Shown: one piece after another, positions 1-4,395 of the stretch
How the letters are laid out: each line of letters begins with the position of its first letter
Numbering within the stretch: the first letter of the stretch is position 1
DNA from: Chloroflexi bacterium RBG_16_64_32
GTDB taxonomy: Bacteria; Chloroflexota; Dehalococcoidia; SM23-28-2; RBG-16-64-32
Assembly (NCBI GenBank): GCA_001795235.1
Contig: MGNZ01000028.1
Span: 6,960-12,616 of the forward strand
Reading direction: 5' to 3'
DNA length: 5,657 bases
The notes under the pieces: model-generated
Seen by the model: only the letters and a program-made list of their open reading frames with translations
Told to the model about the DNA's origin: nothing
Databases searched by the model: none
Program-made: the position numbers and the translations under genes

Positions 1-569
1 GCCGCGATCACCGCCGCCATGTCCGCCCCCGCCGCCAGGACCTCGTCGATGTTCGACTCGTTGATGCCGCCGATGGCGCACACCGGCAGCGACACCGCCG
101 CCTTCACCGCCCGCAGCGTGTCCGTGGTGGCGGGTCGGGTGTCGCCCTTGGAGCCGGTGGGGAACAGCCGGCCCACGGAAACGTAATCGGCGCCGTCGGC
201 CTCCGCCCGCCGCGCCTCCTCCGGGTTGTTGGTGGAGCAGCCGAGGATCATCTCCGGAGGCGCCAGCCGCCGGACTACGCTCACCGGCAGGTCGTTCTGG
301 CCCAGGTGCACCCCGTCCGCCTCCGCCGCCAGCGCCAGGTCCAGATGGTCGTTCACGATGAACAGCGCTCGTTGCTCCCGGCACACACCTCGAAGCAGCT
401 TGGCGGTGGCTAGCTGGATCCCCTTCTCCCGCGTCTTGTCCCGCAGCTGGATCAGCCGTGCGCCCCCGGCCAGCGCATCTCGCGCGATCTGCAACTCGTC
501 CCGGCCCCCGGCCACCTCCGGGTCGATGATCACGTACAGGCCGCGTAGCTTCTCTCGCGCTCGATTCAT
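1..569 (-). CDS. thiE: Thiamine-phosphate synthase ThiE (C-terminus cut by window edge)
   Basis: Joins HMP-pyrophosphate to thiazole phosphate to give thiamine phosphate, in the cytoplasm. The 189 visible residues form most of a TIM barrel of usually about 210 residues; the last strand and helix lie beyond base 1. Family motifs appear in order: QLRDK (residues 41-45, pyrimidine and pyrophosphate site), VNDH (72-75, with the metal-binding Asp), GVHLGQND (86-93), GCSTNNPEEA (110-119), the GRLFPTGSK loop (133-141, which binds phosphate and closes on substrate) and AIGGIN (165-170). The start is the ATG at 569; an in-frame stop lies at 588-590, leaving GTG at 584 as the only other upstream option, and neither has a strong Shine-Dalgarno. 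The gene is divergent from the hydrolase at 703. No thi-box (TPP riboswitch) is visible upstream. The identification rests on motifs and is very secure. Confidence 0.95.
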   Translation of the reverse strand, partial: MNRAREKLRGLYVIIDPEVAGGRDELQIARDALAGGARLIQLRDKTREKGIQLATAKLLRGVCREQRALFIVNDHLDLALAAEADGVHLGQNDLPVSVVRRLAPPEMILGCSTNNPEEARRAEADGADYVSVGRLFPTGSKGDTRPATTDTLRAVKAAVSLPVCAIGGINESNIDEVLAAGADMAAVIA

Positions 570-585
570 TGACGGCTGCCGCACC

Positions 586-651
586 TGTCATTCTGAGGGG
601 CGCGAAGGACAAGGAGCCGATACGAGATGCTTCGCCGAGCTCAGCACGACC
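586..651. repeat. Imperfect inverted repeat, probably a dispersed palindromic element
   Basis: Arms 586-607 and 630-651 are reverse complements at 15 of 22 positions, with a 22-nt loop. The best-kept blocks are CTGAG (593-597) against CTCAG (640-644) and GCGAAG (602-607) against CTTCGC (630-635). The outer sequence resembles the 'TGTCATTCTGAG...GAAG' palindromes that I recall as common between genes in Chloroflexota and some other environmental bacteria. It lies in the divergent spacer between thiE and the hydrolase and could also fold in thiE mRNA, whose leader would cross it. The symmetry is seen directly; family membership is inference, because only one copy is present here. Confidence 0.5.
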
Positions 652-660
652 AAATATAAT
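631..660 (+). promoter_or_regulatory. Candidate sigma-70 promoter for the alpha/beta hydrolase gene
   Basis: An exact TATAAT lies at 655-660 in otherwise GC-rich DNA. The best -35 is TTCGCC at 631-636 (3 of 6 matches, 18-nt spacer), inside the right arm of the inverted repeat. Transcription would begin near 667, giving a leader of about 36 nt before the ATG at 703. A second -10-like TAGAAT at 685-690 would give a nearly leaderless transcript. The same A/T-rich patch read on the minus strand contains TATATT and could also serve thiE, but no matching -35 was found there. Confidence 0.4.
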
Positions 661-702
661 CCTTCATTGCCGCTCATCATCCGGCTAGAATGGTAGCAGA
701 CC

Positions 703-1902
703 ATGCGCGAGCGCACTATCCGTTTCCTCCGCCGCTTCTGGCTGGCGGTCGCCATCGTCATCCTCTTTGTGGCGATGTGGGGCGCCCTGTGGAGCGTCCG
801 CCCCAGCCGGGTTCTAATCACGACGGTACTGATCGCCCCCGATCTGTTCGGCTCGCCGGTGAGCGTCCTCGGGGCTATCGGCGAGGAGCCCGTACGAGAG
901 GAGGTGTGGTTGGACGTGCCTGAGGGACGGGGCCTCCTGGTGGCCGACGTGTACCGTCCCAAGGACGGCTACGCTCACGGCGCCATGGTCATCTCCGTAG
1001 GCGCCGCTCCCCGCATTCGCGACCACCCCGGTGTGGTCCGGCTGAGCACCGCCGCCGCACGGGCAGGAATGGTGGTGATGATCCCCCAGCTCTACTACCC
1101 GTTCCAGGAGAACGTGCTACCGGAGGACGTCCAGGGGCTGGTCGCCGCCTTCGGCACCAACGTCGAGGAGATTATCGCGTCCCACCGGTGGCTGCGAGAG
1201 CAGGAGTACACCGACCCGGATCGGGTGGGAATCTTTGGGGCCTCGGCTGGCGCCGGCATCGCCCTCGTCTCCGCGTCTGACCCCCGCATACGCCAAGACG
1301 TTGACTTCTTCGTCTCTCTGGGGACGTACTATGACCTTGTAGACCTCGTCAGCGCCATCACCACCGAGTCGATCCAGTACAACGGAAGTACAGAGCCATG
1401 GGAGCCCTGGCTGAAGAGCGTCCGGGTACTGTACAACAGCGTAATCTCGTATCTCCCCAGGGAGGAGGACCGGGAGATACTCACCCGTGTCTTTGTGGAC
1501 GAGGACCAGGGCGCCCGCGCCTTGGTAGGGCGACTCTCGCCTCGAGCGCGAAGCATCTACGATGCTCTTCAGGACAAGGACCCTGACCGCATCCTGGCGT
1601 TCTGGGGCGAGGTTTCACCCCAGGACGTGGCAGTCCTTCGAGAGGTCTCGCCGTCTAGCGCAGTTTCCGCTCTGGATACGGAGCTGTTCATCATGCACGA
1701 CCGCTCCGATCCGTTCATCCCCTACGTGGAGTCCCGCCGCCTGCGCGATGCCACCGCCGATAACGGCCATCAAGTCTATTTTGCGGAGTTTGACTTTCTC
1801 AATCATGTGGAGCTGAAGAGCCCCAGCAACCCGATCTCATTCCTTGCCGACCTGGTGAAGCTGATCTTCTACTCCTGGCTCCTCATGATGCGGGTGCTCT
1901 AA
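703..1902 (+). CDS. Membrane-anchored alpha/beta hydrolase, 399 aa
   Basis: A serine hydrolase of the alpha/beta fold; substrate unknown. Residues 11-31 form one hydrophobic helix after a basic N-terminus (RERTIRFLRR), so it is probably a signal anchor with the enzyme outside the membrane. The nucleophile elbow is GASAG (179-183), giving Ser181. The acid is most likely Asp336 in MHDRSDPFIP, which matches the usual HGxxDxxVP loop, and His368 in FLNHVE fits the catalytic histidine. The strand VYRPKDGYAHGAMVISVG (83-100) resembles the entry to the dienelactone hydrolase/acetyl esterase core. About residues 380-396 are again hydrophobic and may lie on the membrane. A TAG nine bases upstream in frame makes ATG 703 the earliest start; there is no clear Shine-Dalgarno. 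It stands alone, with a hairpin after the stop. An esterase, lipase or peptidase role cannot be separated from the sequence. Confidence 0.9.
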   Translation: MRERTIRFLRRFWLAVAIVILFVAMWGALWSVRPSRVLITTVLIAPDLFGSPVSVLGAIGEEPVREEVWLDVPEGRGLLVADVYRPKDGYAHGAMVISVGAAPRIRDHPGVVRLSTAAARAGMVVMIPQLYYPFQENVLPEDVQGLVAAFGTNVEEIIASHRWLREQEYTDPDRVGIFGASAGAGIALVSASDPRIRQDVDFFVSLGTYYDLVDLVSAITTESIQYNGSTEPWEPWLKSVRVLYNSVISYLPREEDREILTRVFVDEDQGARALVGRLSPRARSIYDALQDKDPDRILAFWGEVSPQDVAVLREVSPSSAVSALDTELFIMHDRSDPFIPYVESRRLRDATADNGHQVYFAEFDFLNHVELKSPSNPISFLADLVKLIFYSWLLMMRVL

Positions 1903-1908
1903 AGCGAA

Positions 1909-1938
1909 GCAGCCGTCCCGCCGCGTGGGGACGGCTGC
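1909..1938. terminator. 11-bp perfect hairpin between convergent genes
   Basis: Arms GCAGCCGTCCC (1909-1919) and GGGACGGCTGC (1928-1938) pair perfectly around an 8-nt loop. It begins seven bases after the hydrolase stop and ends six bases beyond the stop of the small minus-strand gene, so it could end transcription from both sides. The flanks are only moderately T-rich on either strand (ATTCCTATC on plus, TTCGCTTT on minus), so efficiency as an intrinsic terminator is uncertain. Confidence 0.6.
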
Positions 1939-1944
1939 GCATTC

Positions 1945-2145
1945 CTATCGGCGACTATTCTTAGCGGGCGGCGACCCTATTCTTGCGGCGGCCGTTGGCC
2001 GCAGGGTCGCGTGCTTGCCGCCCGCGGGCGTTCCACGGGGCCCGCCTTCGGCGGGTCCGGACGAGCGAGCGGCGAGGAGCTTGGAAGCGATGATGCCGAG
2101 ACCGACGCCCAGGGCCATGCCGTAAAGAAACCTGCCAGCGCCCAC
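1945..2145 (-). CDS. Small one-pass membrane protein, 66 aa, unknown function
   Basis: Second gene of the riboswitch-controlled unit. It starts at a GTG four bases after the stop of the zinc-ribbon gene. AGGAAA (2153-2158), inside that gene's last codons, sits seven bases upstream as a Shine-Dalgarno, which suggests translational coupling. An in-frame ATG at 2118 is an alternative without that support. Residues 6-25 (FLYGMALGVGLGIIASKLLA) form a glycine-rich membrane helix with an AxxxG/GxxxG-like face, reminiscent of YtxH-type small proteins. Residues 26-66 are rich in Gly, Pro, Ala and Arg and probably disordered, ending in a basic tail (KNSRR). The DNA for this tail carries several GC hairpins, so the true C-terminus may have drifted or been extended. 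I do not recognise a family. Coding status rests on spacing, the ribosome site and the helix. Confidence 0.6.
   Translation of the reverse strand: MGAGRFLYGMALGVGLGIIASKLLAARSSGPAEGGPRGTPAGGKHATLRPTAAARIGSPPAKNSRR
1984..2058. repeat. Cluster of three GC-rich palindromes
   Basis: Three adjacent hairpin-forming sequences lie in 75 bases: TGCGGC/GCCGCA arms at 1984-2003, the perfect 12-base palindrome CGCCCGCGGGCG at 2019-2030, and a 9-bp stem (one G-T pair) at 2038-2058 with a TTC loop. They fall in the 3' half of the small membrane-protein gene. Just beyond them, CGGCGACTATTCTT (1949-1962) is repeated with a two-base insertion at 1969-1984. No T-run follows any of the stems. They could protect the 3' end of the mRNA or be remains of a repeat element. 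Confidence 0.4.
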
Positions 2146-2149
2146 GGCG

Positions 2150-2365
2150 CTATTTCCTGGTTGCCATCTGCCAGAGGCGCTGGGCCTCTATCTGAGCCAG
2201 GCTCGCTATGGGCGGCGGCACGGGCTCCTCGACCTTGCGGTGCAGGTCGTCGTCGTCCTCCGCCGTGAAGCCGCAGGCGCCACACAGGTAGTACCTGCCC
2301 CACATGTCCCACGACATCCCCAGAGGCTGGTCACATCGGGGACAGCGATCGGTCAGCCGCTGCAT
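2150..2365 (-). CDS. Small zinc-ribbon protein, 71 aa, unknown function
   Basis: First gene after the c-di-AMP riboswitch. The sequence holds two CxxC knuckles, CPRC (residues 8-11) and CGAC (28-31), 16 residues apart with aromatic residues between them (W19, W22, Y25, Y26), as in rubredoxin-like zinc ribbons that bind one Zn. A DDDD patch (37-40) and a proline hinge (PVPPP) lead to a predicted C-terminal helix. The ATG at 2365 is chosen because a perfect GGAGGTGA lies eight bases upstream. The frame stays open to a TTG at 2401, but that would run into the terminator. It has no membrane segment or catalytic motif. Binding to RNA, DNA or protein is possible and cannot be decided. It is followed four bases later by the small membrane protein, and the two may act as a pair. 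Confidence 0.85.
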   Translation of the reverse strand: MQRLTDRCPRCDQPLGMSWDMWGRYYLCGACGFTAEDDDDLHRKVEEPVPPPIASLAQIEAQRLWQMATRK

Positions 2366-2370
2366 GACAC

Positions 2371-2378
2371 TCACCTCC
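2371..2378 (-). promoter_or_regulatory. Consensus Shine-Dalgarno of the zinc-ribbon gene
   Basis: GGAGGTGA is an eight-base match to the 3' end of 16S rRNA, with optimal spacing to the ATG at 2363-2365. It fixes the start of the 71-aa protein. It lies downstream of the terminator and is not visibly masked by it, which fits control by transcription termination and not by hiding the ribosome site. Confidence 0.85.
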
Positions 2379-2399
2379 GTATCTAGGGGCAACCAGACC

Positions 2400-2434
2400 A
2401 AAAAACCGGGCCAGAGGGCATAGCCCCTGCCCGG
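2400..2434 (-). terminator. Intrinsic terminator forming the riboswitch expression platform
   Basis: Read on the minus strand, CCGGGC (2434-2429) pairs with GCCCGG (2411-2406). The stem continues through A-T and G-C pairs and a GGGC/GCCC block to a TAT loop, and six T's (2405-2400) follow directly. It sits 16 bases downstream of the c-di-AMP aptamer and 34 bases before the zinc-ribbon ATG, the standard place for a transcription-terminating switch. A competing pairing exists: CATAGCGCCCC (2451-2441) can pair with GGGGCTATG (2427-2419), with one bulged G, and would break the upper terminator stem. Confidence 0.9.
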
Positions 2435-2450
2435 CTCTACGGGGCGCTAT

Positions 2451-2580
2451 GACCTCTTTCAGCAGCCTACGGGGTTAGCTGTCGGGTTAGGGTTGAAAGA
2501 GCTACCCTTCCGCGACTTCCGTCGGGATTCACCCCAGGGTGTGGATCCCCCGTCTCGCCTTCGGCGAGTTCGGCCTTTAG
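2451..2580 (-). promoter_or_regulatory. Cyclic di-AMP riboswitch (ydaO/yuaA class)
   Basis: An mRNA leader aptamer that binds c-di-AMP; the class normally switches genes off when ligand is high. Conserved blocks on the minus strand appear in family order: GGCCGAA (2575-2569, start of P1), hairpin CTCGCC-GAA-GGCGAG (2568-2554, P2), ACGGGGGATCC (2553-2543), TGGGGTGAATCCCG (2536-2523), AAGGGTAGC (2509-2501), then ACCCGACAGCTAACCCCG (2487-2470) and TAGGC (2469-2465), which closes P1. The 3' pseudoknot is CTCTTTCA (2501-2494) with TGAAAGAG (2461-2454), a perfect 8-bp pairing. I compared these blocks from memory with the Thermoanaerobacter and Bacillus aptamers and they agree closely, including ACCCGACAGCTAAC. 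It is preceded by a strong promoter and followed by a terminator and the zinc-ribbon/small membrane protein pair. The P2 triloop and P1 wobble pair are minor variations. Confidence 0.95.
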
Positions 2581-2600
2581 CGGTCGCCGTTCAATCTGTA

Positions 2601-2629
2601 ATGATAGTCCCCGATTGCGAATCTGTCAA
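2601..2629 (-). promoter_or_regulatory. Near-consensus sigma-70 promoter of the riboswitch operon
   Basis: The minus strand has a perfect -35 TTGACA (2629-2624), a 17-nt spacer and -10 TATCAT (2606-2601, 5 of 6). Transcription should start near 2594, about 14 bases before the aptamer core, giving a leader of roughly 230 nt ahead of the zinc-ribbon start. Such a good match suggests high constitutive initiation, with control left to the riboswitch. Confidence 0.85.
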
Positions 2630-2700
2630 CGAGAAGCTGCATTCGCCACTTCCGCTACCTGTTCGGGCCGTCAATATCGCCCCAGCCTCAGACTCCGCGT

Positions 2701-2728
2701 TTGACACGCGTAACAGGAGCGTTATCCC
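2701..2728 (+). promoter_or_regulatory. Possible promoter of the diguanylate cyclase gene
   Basis: A perfect TTGACA at 2701-2706 is followed after 16 nt by TATCCC (2723-2728), only 3 of 6 matches to a -10. It would give a leader of about 45 nt before the ATG at 2781. It points away from the riboswitch promoter, with about 70 bases between the two -35 boxes, so one bound regulator could affect both. The weak -10 keeps this tentative; 2630-2700 holds nothing else that I recognise. Confidence 0.3.
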
Positions 2729-2780
2729 CACGTCTTGCTAGTTAGTAACGACATCACGGTCTTGGAGAATTGATACCTGG

Positions 2781-4031
2781 ATGAGCGCCGAAGTTGACCT
2801 GCGGGGCAGCCTGGACGGATGCTCCGATGATCTACGGCCGCTTGCAGGCACGACGGTGACTGACCATCTCCGCGAACTCCGGATCGTGAAGTGGTGGACG
2901 AGGCTGATCGTCTATTCCGGCGTGACGTTGCTCATCCCGCTGGACCATTTCCTGTCGGGGCTTGCCTGGCAGCAGGCATTCGCCGTTCACGTTGGCGGAT
3001 ATGTGATCGCCACCGTGGCTATCGAAATGGCCTTCGGTCAGGTGTTCAAGCTGCAGAAGCGGGCCGTGTATCCCGGCGTGGTTTCCCTTCAACTGGGCGC
3101 AATGCCTACGTTCGACGCAGCCTGCCAGGGAGCGGTGGCGGTGATGGATAGGTTGTTGCGCCTCAGAGGCTCGTTCTTGGCCCTGCAGAACGACGGCGGG
3201 ACGCTGAGCTTGGTCGCTCTCACCAGCCTCAGTCGCGTGGATGCGGACCGTTACCTCCGCGTGGGAGCAAGCTGCGTCCAGTGCGTCCTATCCAGCAAGA
3301 AGGTAGTTGCCCTATGCTCCGATAGCGACCTTCTGGCCGAGGCGATACTGACTCCACGGCAGCAGGTCGTGTTTGTGCCGGTGCAGTCATTCCAAAGGGT
3401 GGTAGGAATCGTGGGATTGGTGGCGGATAGCTCCACCTCCGAGCTGAGGGACTCCGAGCTGCTCGCCTCCTTGGGCTGCGCCATCGGCGTGTCCCTGGAG
3501 AGCCTGCGCCAGCATGACGACCTGCGGATGCTGGCCGCCATCGATGATCTGACGAAGGTGTACAACCGCCGGTATTTCTTTGATCAGATGGATCGGGAGA
3601 TCTCTTCCGCGGCCCGATACTCGACGCCGTTATCGGTATTGATCTCGGACCTTGATGGCTTGAAAAACCTCAACGATAGCTTCGGGCACGACCTCGGTGA
3701 CGAGGCGCTTCGGACCCTGGCCCAGCGCTTGGTGCGATACTCCCGCGCCTCTGACATCGTGGCCCGTCTGGGCGGCGACGAGTTCGCTGTTATCCTCCCG
3801 CATACGGACTCCAAGAGCGCTGCCGATATCGCGCGGCGGCTGCAGGTCTCCGTGGAGAAGGAGGCGCTGGTGACGGTTCCGGGCCGGGAACTGCGCCTCG
3901 GTGTGTCCTTTGGGATGGCGACTTTCCCGGACGACGCCGACGATGTGGGCAGCCTCATACGCCAGGCCGACGGCCGCATGTACGCCGCCAAGGCTGCCCG
4001 CCGGGGTGGCTCTCGCGGGCGTGAGAGCTAA
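2781..4031 (+). CDS. Membrane GAF-GGDEF diguanylate cyclase, 416 aa
   Basis: Makes c-di-GMP from two GTP at the inner face of the membrane. Two hydrophobic helices (about 41-60 and 67-85) form a hairpin with a very short outside loop. A GAF-like domain follows (about 107-243), a likely small-molecule or redox sensor with unknown ligand. A short linker leads to the GGDEF domain (about 254-410), starting with the usual DDLTKVYNRR. Active-site residues are intact: Asp290, Lys295 and Asn298 in SDLDGLKNLND, Asp307 in DLGDE, and GGDEF at 331-335. An RASD inhibitory site (322-325) lies at the standard distance, so product inhibition is expected. The ATG at 2781 has only a distant GGAG (2764-2767). 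The gene is divergent from the c-di-AMP riboswitch operon and convergent with the second c-di-GMP protein. Confidence 0.95.
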   Translation: MSAEVDLRGSLDGCSDDLRPLAGTTVTDHLRELRIVKWWTRLIVYSGVTLLIPLDHFLSGLAWQQAFAVHVGGYVIATVAIEMAFGQVFKLQKRAVYPGVVSLQLGAMPTFDAACQGAVAVMDRLLRLRGSFLALQNDGGTLSLVALTSLSRVDADRYLRVGASCVQCVLSSKKVVALCSDSDLLAEAILTPRQQVVFVPVQSFQRVVGIVGLVADSSTSELRDSELLASLGCAIGVSLESLRQHDDLRMLAAIDDLTKVYNRRYFFDQMDREISSAARYSTPLSVLISDLDGLKNLNDSFGHDLGDEALRTLAQRLVRYSRASDIVARLGGDEFAVILPHTDSKSAADIARRLQVSVEKEALVTVPGRELRLGVSFGMATFPDDADDVGSLIRQADGRMYAAKAARRGGSRGRES

Positions 4032-4176
4032 GCGGCCGTCCTCAAGGTCTGTTCACGTTCGGCTAAGGGATGCGACCGCTGCTGGCGCGAGCGGGCCCTG
4101 TTTTCGTCAGGGAGGCCGGAAGGGCGAGAGCGATGGGGCATTCCGAGCGAAGGGTGAGATTCACCAGCTCATCAGC

Positions 4177-4395
4177 CTAACCCGGGATGGGCAGCCGTAA
4201 TCGCACGCGGGTGCCCGCGCCCGGATGAGACTCGATCGTGAACTCCGCCGCGAGAAGGTCAGCGCGCTCCTGCTCGGTGACATCGCGCAGGATGGCCTGC
4301 ACGGCCGGGGCCTGACCGTCGCCGCCAAGGGCCGTAGGGGCGGCGTCCACCACGGCGGTTAGCGGCGTAAAGTGAGAGCCGGCGACGCGGCGGGC
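4177..4395 (-). pseudogene. Remnant of a PAS-histidine kinase with its core missing
   Basis: An open stretch of 72 codons on the minus strand runs from just after a TAA (4396-4398) to a TAG (4177-4179). The first part (VAGSHFTPLTAVV ... VQAILRDVTEQERA) reads like the end of a PAS domain, with the typical RDVTExERA exit. The last part (FTIESHPGAGTRVRLRLP) is the C-terminal G2-box end of a histidine-kinase ATPase domain, as in NarX/LiaS-type kinases (ERAxLLGG..IESxPGxGTxV). The phosphorylated-histidine helix and the N and G1 boxes that should lie between (about 150-200 residues) are absent. The stretch has no good start and overlaps the last 37 bases of the GGDEF-HD-GYP gene in another frame. 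It looks like a decayed kinase with an internal deletion, possibly joined within the shared ERA stretch. A small expressed fragment from the GTG codons near 4353 cannot be excluded. Confidence 0.6.

Noticed and set aside
226..696. Plus-strand open frame of 156 codons
   Set aside because: It lies antisense to thiE, whose motifs are unmistakable, and its protein is low-complexity Ser/Arg/Pro typical of a shadow frame.
570..702. Possible TPP riboswitch upstream of thiE
   Set aside because: A CTGAG is present in the minus-strand leader, but the CTGAGA box, the ACCTGATC-like block and the rest of the thi-box order are missing; the CTGAG belongs to the inverted repeat.
1977..2312. Minus-strand open frame of 111 codons
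   Set aside because: It overlaps both small genes in another frame, and its Arg/Gly/Pro-rich protein looks like a shadow. The two-gene reading has ribosome sites, CxxC knuckles and a membrane helix.
2366..2401. Upstream TTG start extending the zinc-ribbon protein to 83 aa
   Set aside because: The TTG is at the end of the terminator's T-run with no ribosome site, while ATG 2365 has a perfect GGAGGTGA at ideal spacing.
2493..2741. Plus-strand open frame of 82 codons
   Set aside because: It is antisense to the riboswitch aptamer and its promoter, which explain the conserved sequence there; its protein shows no recognisable motif.
4009..4028. GCTCTC/GAGAGC hairpin at the cyclase stop codon as a terminator
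   Set aside because: Only six base pairs with an 8-nt loop, inside the coding end, and no T-run follows. A 5-bp stem at 4096-4112 is equally weak. Neither is called.
3901..4200. Plus-strand open frame of 99 codons at the end of the cyclase gene
   Set aside because: The first third is a shifted frame of the GGDEF domain and the rest runs through the convergent spacer; no motif or ribosome site.
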